A stretch of DNA of 64,000 bases, taken from assembly GCF_001905125.1 (NCBI RefSeq), contig NZ_LWLE01000015.1, positions 67,041-131,040 on the forward strand. Reading direction: 5' to 3'. The first letter of the stretch is position 1, and each line of letters begins with the position of its first letter. The notes beneath the pieces are model-generated. The model did no database searches. It was not told where the DNA came from and saw only the letters and a program-made list of their open reading frames with translations. The stretch comes from Streptomyces sp. TSRI0281. Lineage in GTDB: Bacteria; Actinomycetota; Actinomycetes; Streptomycetales; Streptomycetaceae. The position numbers were made by a program, and so were the translations under genes. Shown here piece after piece: positions 56,919 to 64,000 of the stretch.

Positions 56919-57140
56919 GTGCCTGCACCCGTAGAGATGCCGCTGCCCAGCCCTGAACCTCTCTCCGATGCTCAGCAGCGCGGCGCGGCGTGCGTATGGT
57001 GCGCGGCGCTGCTCGGCACGGACCTGGGTGTCGACCTCGGCGAGCAGCGCGTCACCCCTGCCACCGGTGCCGCGTACGCGTGGTTCCCCCGTGAGTGTGT
57101 GGACGCCCTGGCGTGCTCGGGGCGGAGGGCGGCCCGGTGA
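56919..57140 (+). CDS. Small Cys-containing protein (73 aa), first of a coupled string
   Basis: GTG 56919 with GGGAG upstream. The sequence contains GAACVWCAALLGTDLGVDLGEQ and ends AWFPRECVDALACSGRRAAR, so a CxxC pair plus later Cys residues could bind a metal. No family is recognised with certainty. Its stop overlaps the next GTG start, beginning a run of four translationally coupled microproteins divergent from an XRE/TPR gene. Confidence 0.65.
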   Translation: MPAPVEMPLPSPEPLSDAQQRGAACVWCAALLGTDLGVDLGEQRVTPATGAAYAWFPRECVDALACSGRRAAR

Positions 57141-57295
57141 CGGCATCGACGCGGCAGCGGACCGCGCACCAGCCCCCTGAGCGGGCGTATCAGGCGTACC
57201 TCGGGCACACCCTGATGTGCGATGCCTGCCGGGCGGGGGCGCCGTGCGCGACCGTCATACTGCTCGGGCGCACCTGGAAGAAGGTGCGCCGGTGA
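57137..57295 (+). CDS. 52-aa CxxC microprotein
   Basis: GTG 57137 overlaps the preceding stop (GTGA). Sequence QPPERAYQAYLGHTLMCDACRAGAPCATVILLGRTWKKVRR has CDAC plus a third Cys, suggestive of a metal or disulfide site. Unknown function. Its stop overlaps the next GTG. Confidence 0.62.
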   Translation: MTASTRQRTAHQPPERAYQAYLGHTLMCDACRAGAPCATVILLGRTWKKVRR

Positions 57296-57471
57296 GCGCG
57301 CCGATCGGGTATGGGTACTGCTGGGCGGAGCGCCCCGGCACATACGCCCGGTGTACCCAGCCCCCTGGCCACCTCGGTCCCCACTATGACTGGCGTGCCC
57401 CCAGCGACCAACGGGAATGGCCGAACACCGAGGCCGCTACCCCGGACCGCACGGGGAGGGGATCCGAGTGA
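57292..57471 (+). CDS. 59-aa microprotein with Cys/His residues
   Basis: GTG 57292 overlaps the preceding stop (GTGA). The sequence APIGYGYCWAERPGTYARC and QPPGHLGPHYDW has paired Cys and His residues that could form a small zinc site. Unknown function, third of the coupled string. Confidence 0.6.
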   Translation: MSAPIGYGYCWAERPGTYARCTQPPGHLGPHYDWRAPSDQREWPNTEAATPDRTGRGSE

Positions 57472-57761
57472 AGTGCCACCACTCCGACGGCGCCCACGGC
57501 TTCCCCATCGAGACCGATGACATGGCCCGGTGCCCCGAACACGGGGTCACACTCCTGTGGCACGGCGAGCCGATCACGGACGCCGAGTTGGCCGAGGCAG
57601 CAGCCGCAGGGGCCCGGCTCGATGAGGTGCTGGCCCTGACCGAGGAGATCCGCGGCGACACACACAGCACCCACTGCCGCGCAGCTCAGCAACCGCACCT
57701 GGCCGACGGGCACGACCACTGCCGGCGCGCCGACTGTGCCTGCTTCTGCCACACCACCTGA
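57468..57761 (+). CDS. 97-aa Cys/His-rich microprotein
   Basis: GTG 57468 overlaps the preceding stop (GTGA). It begins KCHHSDGAHGFPIETDDMARCPEHGVTLLWHG and ends HDHCRRADCACFCHTT, with two Cys/His clusters flanking a helical acidic middle. The layout suggests one or two zinc ribbons. Unknown function, fourth of the coupled string. Confidence 0.62.
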   Translation: MKCHHSDGAHGFPIETDDMARCPEHGVTLLWHGEPITDAELAEAAAAGARLDEVLALTEEIRGDTHSTHCRAAQQPHLADGHDHCRRADCACFCHTT

Positions 57762-58545
57762 ACGGAACCACCATGCACAGCACATCGATTCCCACCCCGC
57801 CCGCGAACGACGAAGGCGGGCAGGGTTGTTCCGGATGCGGCACCACGAAAGGCGTCTGCCGCGACCCAAACCGGCACGGACTCCGGTGACCGGCCGGGCT
57901 ACTCAGGGACCAGGTCAGCGAGGGAGCATTCGAGGATGCGGGCGATTCGCCAGAGGTGGCTGATTCGCGCGTCGTTCTGACCGCCTTCGATGCGCTGCAC
58001 CGTGTCGCGGCTGATTCCTGCCCGGTGGGCCAGCTGTTCCTGGGTGAGATTGCACCAGATTCGGCGGTCGCGGATGCGGTCGCCAAGGGTGCGGCGGTGG
58101 TCAAGGATCCAGGGCGGCAGGTCGGCAGACACTCGACTCTGGCCGCCATCTCTGCACTGCCCAGGCTGGACATAGCCGAGCTGAGTGCCATTGCAGAAGT
58201 TCCTGTTTCGAGATCAGCAAGGAGCGCGACGCGGCTGACGGCCATCGCCACAGCAGTGGACCGCACATCCAGCTCTTCGAGATACCGCGCCTCTACGGAT
58301 CCACCCGCATGGTTAGACGGGGTAGATGCGGGGCCCGGGGCTGCGAGAAAGTCCCTCATCTTGCGCACCGCCAGCAACATCTTCAGGAAAGCTTCCTGTT
58401 GATGGTCCCGCAGCCAGAGGACATGTGCGCTGTCACCCTGGATCTTTGCCTGCCGAAGCATGGCGAAACTGGTTCCGAAGGCGGCGAGGGCCGCGCCCCC
58501 GGCTCCTGCTGCTCCCGCGATCACTGCGGCAAGTCCTGCGTCCAT
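57574..58545 (-). CDS. Membrane-anchored hypothetical protein, 3' end uncertain
   Basis: From ATG 58545 the first 140 residues look real: a transmembrane helix (AVIAGAAGAGGAALAAFGTSFAMLR) then a charged helix with HVLWLRDHQQEAFLKMLLAVRKMRDFL and ELDVRSTAVAMAVSRVALLADL. Beyond about 58140 the frame stays open to 57574 but becomes low-complexity and overlaps the small XRE gene in another frame, so the true end or a frameshift lies near 58140. Its architecture (one helix plus cytoplasmic helices) mirrors the divergent gene at 58604. Confidence 0.35.
   Translation of the reverse strand: MDAGLAAVIAGAAGAGGAALAAFGTSFAMLRQAKIQGDSAHVLWLRDHQQEAFLKMLLAVRKMRDFLAAPGPASTPSNHAGGSVEARYLEELDVRSTAVAMAVSRVALLADLETGTSAMALSSAMSSLGSAEMAARVECLPTCRPGSLTTAAPLATASATAESGAISPRNSWPTGQESAATRCSASKAVRTTRESATSGESPASSNAPSLTWSLSSPAGHRSPCRFGSRQTPFVVPHPEQPCPPSSFAGGVGIDVLCMVVPFRWCGRSRHSRRAGSGRARRPGAVAELRGSGCCVCRRGSPRSGPAPHRAGPLRLLPRPTRRP
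57773..57889 (+). CDS. 38-aa Cys-rich peptide (possible fifth member)
   Basis: ATG 57773 lies 11 bp after the preceding stop. It encodes a short peptide containing GGQGCSGCGTTKGVC, with three closely spaced Cys, and stops at 57889. The ribosome site is weak, so expression is uncertain, but the operon position and Cys pattern fit the string. Confidence 0.4.
   Translation: MHSTSIPTPPANDEGGQGCSGCGTTKGVCRDPNRHGLR
57899..58132 (-). CDS. Small XRE-family helix-turn-helix protein
   Basis: 77 aa, a single Cro/C1-type domain: LGDRIRDRRIWCNLTQEQLAHRAGISRDTVQRIEGGQNDARISHLWRIARILECSLADL. It has the full five-helix pattern with the TQEQLAHRAGIS recognition helix pair. GTG 58132 is used. It overlaps, in another frame of the same strand, the continuation of the frame starting at 58545, and is convergent with the microprotein string. 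A target cannot be predicted. Confidence 0.82.
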   Translation of the reverse strand: MSADLPPWILDHRRTLGDRIRDRRIWCNLTQEQLAHRAGISRDTVQRIEGGQNDARISHLWRIARILECSLADLVPE

Positions 58546-58603
58546 GGCCCTGAGTCTCCGGTACAGGCGGTGCCAGCGTGGCGAGAATGGATAACCTCCG
58601 CGC

Positions 58604-59083
58604 ATGGACTTGGGAGACGCGGCCGGGTGGGCTGCCTTCGCGATATCAGCTGGCGCGCTGGTGGTCAGCTACCGAGCGCAACGAGACGGCCGGAAGTCAG
58701 CAGAGGAGGCCAGGTTGTCTCGCATCGCGTCCGAGCGATCGGCAACTGTGGCTGAGGAACAACTGGTCGATCAGCGTCGCGAGGCGGCCGAACGACGGGC
58801 GGCGGAGGTGGAGGCTAGCCGGCCTCGGCCCGACTTCGTCATCGAGCAGCAGTCCGCCCATATCTTCTACCTGCGTAACACGGGGACGGGTCCAGCGACT
58901 GGTGTCAGTCTGAGCGCCAGGGAGGCACCCTACGTGTTTGAGCCCCCCTCGGACGAAGACTTGGGGCCCCATGACGCCGTGCGGTTCCGTATGGCCGGCG
59001 CAGCGGGCAGACCCATCCCGGGAACGTTGTATCTGACGTGGGACGGTCAGAGCGATGAGATCGCTGTGGCCGTCCCAAGGTGA
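58604..59083 (+). CDS. Membrane-anchored coiled-coil protein of unknown function
   Basis: 159 aa. An N-terminal transmembrane helix (AAGWAAFAISAGALVVSYRA) is followed by a charged coiled coil (SAEEARLSRIASERSATVAEEQLVDQRREAAERRAAEVEA) and a C-terminal beta-rich domain (RPDFVIEQQSAHIFYLRNTGTGPATGVSLS then DLGPHDAVRFR). The start lies 59 bp from the divergent membrane protein at 58545. No specific family is recognised. Confidence 0.6.
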   Translation: MDLGDAAGWAAFAISAGALVVSYRAQRDGRKSAEEARLSRIASERSATVAEEQLVDQRREAAERRAAEVEASRPRPDFVIEQQSAHIFYLRNTGTGPATGVSLSAREAPYVFEPPSDEDLGPHDAVRFRMAGAAGRPIPGTLYLTWDGQSDEIAVAVPR

Positions 59084-59179
59084 ACCGTCAGCCCAGCGCA
59101 TGACTCCAGGTGCGGCCGCAGTTGGCGCCCCGTACGGCCGGGTTCACCCCTGAGCCACTGTGTACGCCGATCGGCCCTG

Positions 59180-59640
59180 CGCAAGCGGGGCAGAGCCCGA
59201 CGAGGCATCCCTGCCCGTTGGCCAGGGAGAGGGCTGCGCCGACTGGCGTTCGCCTTGCGGCTGCTGATCGACCAGGGCCTGGACGTCCACGACATCGCCG
59301 CCGAGCTGACCGCCTGGTGGATCGACTGGCGGCCGGTCCGCCCTGCCGCACTCATCACGGCCCGCCTGCGCGCCCGCCTCCCCACGGCGCGGCGGAGCAT
59401 CCCGGAGAAGCCGCGCACGACTGTGCGGCCGGACCTGCGGGAAATGCGGCGTGGCAGGCGTGCTTGCATCGGCGCGAGCACGCGTCGGCGGCCGCCCCTC
59501 CGCGCGCCGACGGCGACCGGGAGTTCGCACGGCTCTACGGATGGGACCAGTGGGAGGGAGTCGCCCTTCACTACGACGAGGATCCCGACGACGCGCTCGA
59601 CCTACGGCAGCCGTCTCTGCTGCTACGCCGTGAAGAAGTC
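59180..59640 (+). pseudogene. Fragmented gene, possible helix-turn-helix/replication-type protein remnant
   Basis: Codon-like sequence scattered over frames: ALRLLIDQGLDVHDIAAELTAWW and WRPVRPAALITARLRARL in one, EFARLYGWDQWEGVALHYDEDPDDALDL in another, then SRLCCYAVKK back in the first. This resembles the C-terminal half of a streptomycete HTH protein broken by at least two frameshifts. The family assignment is weak. I see nothing coding in 59641-59915. Confidence 0.35.
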
Positions 59641-59915
59641 GGCTTGGGTGACCTGGTGAGGCCCGGACGATGGTTCTGGAGTCGAGGTTCTCCCGGAGCA
59701 GCGCACACCAACTCGACCGCCGGGGCGGCTCCACGTCTCTGGAGTTTCGGCCTGGGGCTGCCCCGGGGTCGCGCTCCCGCGACGCGGGTGGCGAGGCTGC
59801 TCGGGCCGAATCGCCTGGGTCTGCGGTATCTGACCCGGACGACCGAACGGGGCGTCCGCCGTGGATCCGCTCACGGCGTGCCCGGCTGCGGGACGGGGCG
59901 GGCACGCTCGTGGGG

Positions 59916-61292
59916 TCAGCGTCGGTCGCGGAGGAAGTCGCGGGCGCGTTCGTCGAGTTCGGCTGCGCAGCGCAGTCCGCGGGTGCGGAAGCGGGACAGG
60001 TCGCGGCGCATGTTGCCCACGGCCTTGCGGGTCCGTCCGGACTGGACTCCGTCCATGTGGTCGATGGCCCGGCCCCAGGTGGCGCACGCCTGCTCAATGC
60101 TGCCCTCGGCGGCCTGCATCTCGGCCTGTGCGACCAGGTCCAGGGCGATGATCCGTGCGTAGGTGCCCGGTGGCCGGCTGGCCGCTGCTGCCCCGTACAT
60201 CGCTGCGGCCCGGCGCCGGTCGCCGAGTGTCTCGAAGACTTTCGCCGTCCGGCTGTGAACCGTGGCCGCCGGTGGGCCCCACGACAGCGCCCAGAACGGC
60301 ACGTCGTCGCCCTTCGCCGAGCTCAGGGCGGTGCGGGCACGCTCCACCTCCAGAACCGCCTCGGGGCGTTGTCGAGCCTTGGCGAGGGCGTGCGCGTGAG
60401 TGACGGCGAACAGCGCCTCGGTCTGCGTGTCGACCCGCCCGTGGACCTTGTCGACAGCGCTCGCGGCCAGGGCCAGGCAATGCTCCGGGCGGCGCAGCCT
60501 CATGCCCTGCTGGGCCATGGTCCTCATGATCCACGCGTCATGCCCGGTGATCCCGGACTCGTGGGCCAGGGCATACGACTGGAGGTAGTACCGCTGTGCG
60601 AGCCCTTGTTCCCCGCCGTCGTACGCACGCCAGCCGGCCTGGTGAACACCGACGGCGGCGGCGGACAGCATGTGCCGGTGGTCGTCCTCGGAGCTGAACC
60701 GGCCGCGGCACAGGGCCGCAACGTCCGACATCAGGTACTGCACCAGCGCGGAGCGGCCGTGCTGTCCGCCGTGGCGTTCGTCCATCAGCGCGAACATCGC
60801 AACCATGTCGCGTACTGCGGCGACGTCCGCGTGGCCGACCAGGGCGCCGGTGCGGGCCTTGGCCGCGCGGGAGGCGATATCGGTGACGTATTCCAGCGGC
60901 AGCACGGCGGCCGCGACCGAGTACGCGGCGCCGGACAGGAATCTCCGTCGGTCCAAGTCACCCCTCCAGATCGGCACCAGGGTCTCCAGCGGGTCGTCGC
61001 CGATGGACAGTCCGATGCTGTCATTCTCCCAGCCGGCCGGAAGGGGGAGGCCCAGGTCCTGGGGGGTCAGGGCCCGTCCCAGGCGGCGGGAGAGGGCGAT
61101 CGTCAGGTAGCGGCCGGTCTGTCCCGAGGGCATCGCCCCGGCGATCCAGTGGTCCACCGCCGACTTGTTCGTCCGCAGGGCCTCGCCGTTCTCGGCGGCG
61201 ACCTGGCGGACCGCGTGGGCGAGCGCCGCGTACGTCCACCCCGATTCCCGGACGGCGTCCCGCAGTCTGACGTTCGGTAAGCGCTGGGTCAT
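59916..61292 (-). CDS. XRE-like regulator with TPR-type repeats, next to the lasso cluster
   Basis: 458 aa. N-terminal helix-turn-helix (LRDAVRESGWTYAALAHAVRQVA then NKSAVDHWIAGAMPSGQTGRYLTIALSRRLGRALTPQDLGL), a hydrophobic LSGAAYSVAAAVLPLEYV segment, and C-terminal helical repeats (ALAHESGITGHDAWIMRTMAQQGMRL). It resembles the regulator at 55500 in layout. ATG 61292 is used, with an in-frame alternative upstream. It is divergent from the lasso precursor gene, with GTATAC repeats between, so it may regulate it. Confidence 0.82.
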   Translation of the reverse strand: MTQRLPNVRLRDAVRESGWTYAALAHAVRQVAAENGEALRTNKSAVDHWIAGAMPSGQTGRYLTIALSRRLGRALTPQDLGLPLPAGWENDSIGLSIGDDPLETLVPIWRGDLDRRRFLSGAAYSVAAAVLPLEYVTDIASRAAKARTGALVGHADVAAVRDMVAMFALMDERHGGQHGRSALVQYLMSDVAALCRGRFSSEDDHRHMLSAAAVGVHQAGWRAYDGGEQGLAQRYYLQSYALAHESGITGHDAWIMRTMAQQGMRLRRPEHCLALAASAVDKVHGRVDTQTEALFAVTHAHALAKARQRPEAVLEVERARTALSSAKGDDVPFWALSWGPPAATVHSRTAKVFETLGDRRRAAAMYGAAAASRPPGTYARIIALDLVAQAEMQAAEGSIEQACATWGRAIDHMDGVQSGRTRKAVGNMRRDLSRFRTRGLRCAAELDERARDFLRDRR

Positions 61293-61302
61293 GACCGCTC
61301 CC

Positions 61303-61317
61303 GTATACCTCGTATAC
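61303..61317. promoter_or_regulatory. GTATAC repeat upstream of the XRE/TPR regulator
   Basis: GTATACCTCGTATAC contains two GTATAC hexamers with a 3-bp gap, 11 bp upstream of the regulator start. Because GTATAC is itself palindromic the element reads as both direct and inverted repeat. It may be an operator or overlap a -10 element. Confidence 0.4.
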
Positions 61318-61489
61318 CCATCCGTCCGTCCCAACCGTACCGACGAAGGGTGACCGGCGGTTGACTGTTGGTCATGCCCGGCAGCACGGCGGAGCAGATT
61401 TCGCGGCCCGCTGAACTGCCGGTGTGGCACGGCCGTTCACTGCGCGTCCGCTTCCGGACGGCAGGGACGGAACACGGAGGAGGTTCGTC

Positions 61490-61618
61490 ATGGAGCACAC
61501 CACGCAGACCCCTGCCTACCAGGCGCCCATCGTGCTGGACGTCGGCGACGTCGTCGAGGTGACGCTGGGCACCCAGACCTTCGACACCGCCGACGACACG
61601 CAGTACAAGAACGCCTGA
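61490..61618 (+). CDS. Class II lasso peptide precursor
   Basis: 42 aa. The leader holds the RRE-binding pattern as Y10-x-x-P13-x-V15-x-x-x-G19 and ends with T25 at position -2 and L26 at -1. The predicted core is 16 residues, GTQTFDTADDTQYKNA, with Gly1 and Asp9 placed for a nine-membered macrolactam ring and a seven-residue tail. There is no Cys, so class II. ATG 61490 has a perfect GGAGGAGG site. The cyclase, RRE and peptidase genes follow. I do not recognise the core as a known lasso peptide. Confidence 0.9.
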   Translation: MEHTTQTPAYQAPIVLDVGDVVEVTLGTQTFDTADDTQYKNA

Positions 61619-61777
61619 CCCTCGGGTCTGCCGGGCCGGACGGGGCGCACGCCGCTCCGTCCGGCATGGCCCAGGGGCGCCGGGCCCGCCATACCTGTGC
61701 TGGGGCACAGACGGGTGGGCCCGGCGCTCCATTCGGTTCGTGTCCGGGTACGGCGACGGGTGAGGGAGACGGCGGCG

Positions 61778-63613
61778 ATGCGGTGGAGCGCGGGACGGTA
61801 CGGAACGACGGAAGAGGCCAGACGGCCCCGGGGCGGATACCCGGTGCCCGGCGTCGAGGCGGCGTGGACGGTGGGCTGGCCCACCGCACGGGTGCGGTCG
61901 GTGAGCGACGGCCCGGTGTCGCTGACCGTGATCGGGGACTGCGGGGCCGATGACGAGCACCTTGCCGCGCGGCTCCCATCGGTGCGGGCCGGGCGGTGGC
62001 GGGAGCTGACCCGGTGGCCCGGCTCGTACCTCGCCGTCGCCCGCAGCGGAGCGACGCTGGCCGTGGTCGGCGATCTGGCCGGACAGCACCCGGTGTACTG
62101 GCGGAGCCACGGCGGGGCGGTGTGGTGGGCAACGTCCATGCTGGCGCTGGCCGCGCTCGACGGGGCGCCGGCCGACCCGACCGCGCTGGCCGCGCATCTC
62201 GCGCTGGCGCAGCCGGATGTCCTGGGGCAGCGCAGTCTGATGCGGTGCGTGAGCCGGGTGCCGGGCGGGCACCTGCTGCTGCTCGACGCCGAGGGTGCCC
62301 GTGCGGTGCGGTTCGAGCCGGCCGAGTACGGGAGCGTGGACCTGCACGACGCCGCGGCGACCGTGCGGGCGGCGCTCGGCGAAGCCGTCGCCACCCGCCT
62401 CGACGGACGTCCGGTCAGTGCCGACCTTGCCGGACTCGACTCCACCACGCTGGCCTGCCTCGCCGCACAGCGCGGGCCGGTCACCGCGGTGACGTTCGCC
62501 GACGAACGCCTGCGCGACGACGACCTCCCGTGCGCGACCCGAACCGCCGCGGCGGTGCCGGGCCTGACCCACCACGCGGTACCCGGCACAGCGAACACGG
62601 TCTACTACGACGGCCTGGACGACCTGAGCCGACTGCCGGTGACCGACGCGCCCAACGCCTACGCGGTCACCGCCTCGATCAAGCGGGCCGTGCTGGACAC
62701 GGTGGCCGCCCACCACCCCGTTCCCGGCCTGCACCTGACCGGGTCGGCCGGGGACGCCGTACTGTCCGCCCCTTCCTCCTACCTCGCCGACCTGCTGCGC
62801 GAGCGACACCACCGCCGGGCCTGGCGGCACGCACTCGGTCATGCCCGACTGCGGCACACCTCCGCATGGTCGGTTCTCGGGCGGGCGCGCCCCGCCTCCC
62901 GTACCGATCTGGCCGGCGCCTGGCGCCAGACGGCCGCCGAACTGAACGACCCCGTACGGAAGTGGATGCCGCAGGCGTCCCGACCGGTCGCGTGGACACC
63001 GCTCCTGGCCACCGCCGACTGGATGAGCCCCGACGTCCGCCACCAGCTCGCCGCCGCCCTCGACACCGCCGCCGCCCAGTCGGACGACACGCCTGTTCGC
63101 CTGGCCGCCTGGTCCGACCGGCAGGACCTGGCCCGTCTCGGCACCGACACCACCGGCTGGCGCGAGATCGCGGCGGCCGAGTACGGCATCGACCTGGTCG
63201 CCCCGTACCTCGACAACGAGGTCATCCGGGCCTGCCTTGCCGTTCCCGCCGACCAGCGCGGCACCCCGGACCGCTACAAACCGCTGCTCCACACGGCGTT
63301 TGCCGGGACCGGGGTGCTGCCCGACTCCGTGCTCGCCCGTACGACGAAGGGCGGCTTCAGCGCCGTCGCGTACGCGGGCCTGCGGGAGAACGCGCCCGTC
63401 CTGCTCGATCTCCTCGGGCCGTCCTCACGGCTGGCTGCCACCGGGCTGGTCACCGAGCAGCCGGTCGCGCGGATGCTCGCACAGGCCGCTGCCGGACAGC
63501 CCACCGCCCAGGGCGCCCTGCATCTCGCGATCGCCGCCGAGGTCTGGCTCCGGCAGGTCGACACCACCGCCCCTGCCTGGTGGGAGGTGACCTCCCGTGT
63601 GGCAACTGGCTGA
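61778..63613 (+). CDS. Lasso peptide cyclase (asparagine-synthase-like)
   Basis: 611 aa. It has an N-terminal glutamine-amidotransferase-like domain without the nucleophile Cys, then an asparagine-synthase domain that adenylates the Asp side chain and closes the ring. Visible landmarks: WPGSYLAVARSGATLAVVGDLAGQHPVYW, HLTGSAGDAVLSAPSSYLADLLRER, and the end DRYKPLLHTAFAG, TTKGGFSAVAYAGLRE. The ATP loop reads VSADLAGLDSTT, one residue shorter than the usual SGGxDS. ATG 61778 is chosen for GGGAG upstream; GTG 61760 is possible. It overlaps the next gene by 17 bp. Confidence 0.92.
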   Translation: MRWSAGRYGTTEEARRPRGGYPVPGVEAAWTVGWPTARVRSVSDGPVSLTVIGDCGADDEHLAARLPSVRAGRWRELTRWPGSYLAVARSGATLAVVGDLAGQHPVYWRSHGGAVWWATSMLALAALDGAPADPTALAAHLALAQPDVLGQRSLMRCVSRVPGGHLLLLDAEGARAVRFEPAEYGSVDLHDAAATVRAALGEAVATRLDGRPVSADLAGLDSTTLACLAAQRGPVTAVTFADERLRDDDLPCATRTAAAVPGLTHHAVPGTANTVYYDGLDDLSRLPVTDAPNAYAVTASIKRAVLDTVAAHHPVPGLHLTGSAGDAVLSAPSSYLADLLRERHHRRAWRHALGHARLRHTSAWSVLGRARPASRTDLAGAWRQTAAELNDPVRKWMPQASRPVAWTPLLATADWMSPDVRHQLAAALDTAAAQSDDTPVRLAAWSDRQDLARLGTDTTGWREIAAAEYGIDLVAPYLDNEVIRACLAVPADQRGTPDRYKPLLHTAFAGTGVLPDSVLARTTKGGFSAVAYAGLRENAPVLLDLLGPSSRLAATGLVTEQPVARMLAQAAAGQPTAQGALHLAIAAEVWLRQVDTTAPAWWEVTSRVATG

Positions 63614-63890
63614 GAACGCCCACCTGGTGCTCACCGACGAGGGCGGCGCGATCCTGGATGAGCGAATCGGCCGCTGGACGCACCTGACCCCGACCGCGTC
63701 CGCCGCCGTGATGCTTCTGCTCGCCGGCACCACCCGGGAGGAGGCCGCCGGGCAGTATGCGGAGCGCTACGGCATCCCTGCCGGTCAGGCCGGTGCTGAC
63801 GTCCGTGCGGTCGCCGACGCGCTGACCGCGCAGGGTCTCGCGGCCACGGAACCGGCGTCCCGTCGCCGTAGGCGGGGGTGGTGGCGGTGA
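63597..63890 (+). CDS. PqqD-like RiPP recognition element protein (lasso B1)
   Basis: 97 aa. The PqqD-like winged helix is visible: LVLTDEGGAILDERIGRWTHLTPTASAAVMLLLAGTTREEAAGQYAERYGIPAGQAGADVRAVADALTAQGL. It binds the leader peptide and delivers the precursor to the peptidase. GTG 63597 overlaps the cyclase stop by 17 bp, and its stop overlaps the next GTG by 4 bp. Confidence 0.92.
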   Translation: MWQLAENAHLVLTDEGGAILDERIGRWTHLTPTASAAVMLLLAGTTREEAAGQYAERYGIPAGQAGADVRAVADALTAQGLAATEPASRRRRRGWWR

Positions 63891-64000
63891 CGAGCCTGGA
63901 GGCGTACTCCACCGTCCGCACCGGGACCGTCCCCGAACGGATCGCCGCGGCCGCCGGTCTCGCCCTGGCCCTGGTCCTGCTGCGGCTGCCGTTCCGGCAC
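63887..64000 (+). CDS. Lasso peptide leader peptidase (lasso B2), N-terminal part only
   Basis: GTG 63887 overlaps the RRE stop (GTGA). The 38 readable residues include the hydrophobic helix PERIAAAAGLALALVLLRLPFRH, a usual start of lasso B2 transglutaminase-like proteases. The Cys-His-Asp domain lies beyond the window edge. Assignment rests mainly on gene order (precursor-C-B1-B2). Confidence 0.75.
   Translation, partial: MTSLEAYSTVRTGTVPERIAAAAGLALALVLLRLPFRH

Overview
The window is chromosomal DNA of a streptomycete or close relative. It is very GC-rich with strong third-codon GC bias, uses many GTG and TTG starts with GGAGG-type ribosome binding sites, has many 4-bp ATGA/GTGA gene overlaps, and carries DmdR/IdeR-type iron boxes. 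I saw no rRNA, tRNA or intact transposase gene.

Layout. 1-6.3 kb: ordinary metabolism and transport: a TetR regulator facing a PAP2-phosphatase/DMT-transporter pair across a large palindrome, a dienoyl-CoA-reductase-like flavoenzyme with a PadR regulator, and a DoxX protein. 6.6-37.4 kb: a complete hydroxamate siderophore locus with a formyltransferase, an ornithine N5-monooxygenase, a lipoprotein receptor, a four-module NRPS (4790 aa), MbtH, a heterodimeric ABC exporter, a FecCD-type importer, an amidohydrolase, an unknown 75-aa protein, a PPTase, and duplicated ornithine-supply enzymes (NAG synthase-like and NAG kinase) beside an isochorismatase-like hydrolase. Six iron boxes mark its promoters. 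Adenylation codes read by eye (hydroxyornithine-like, Ser, hydroxyornithine, hydroxyornithine-like) and the terminal C domain make foroxymithine, the formyl counterpart of erythrochelin, the best product guess. The terminal C domain lacks the catalytic second His.

37.4-43.4 kb is partly decayed: TetR and saccharopine-dehydrogenase-like genes truncated at a shared junction, an ECF-like sigma factor with small membrane proteins, a Tat-exported protein, an APH-fold kinase, and a methyltransferase fused in frame to an NRPS remnant. 43.8-53.3 kb: panD, a GNAT protein, a group IV PLP decarboxylase with a PucR regulator, an XRE/TPR regulator, an M64 metallopeptidase, and a DyP peroxidase/encapsulin nanocompartment operon with a visible cargo-loading tail. 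53.5-61.3 kb is an accessory region: a frameshifted unknown gene, a decayed Ser/Thr kinase, a two-repeat type I-E-like CRISPR remnant, XRE/TPR regulators, a pterin dehydratase, and a string of overlapping Cys/His-rich microproteins. 61.4-64 kb: the start of a class II lasso peptide cluster (precursor, asparagine-synthase-like cyclase, PqqD-like RRE protein, and the first codons of the leader peptidase), cut by the window edge.

How it works together: under iron limitation DmdR/IdeR would release the iron-box promoters. Ornithine would be made by the dedicated ArgA/ArgB-like enzymes, N5-hydroxylated, formylated and assembled by the NRPS (with MbtH and the cluster PPTase), exported by the asymmetric ABC pair, and the ferric complex recovered by the lipoprotein/FecCD/ATPase importer. 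The lasso and encapsulin systems appear independent of this.
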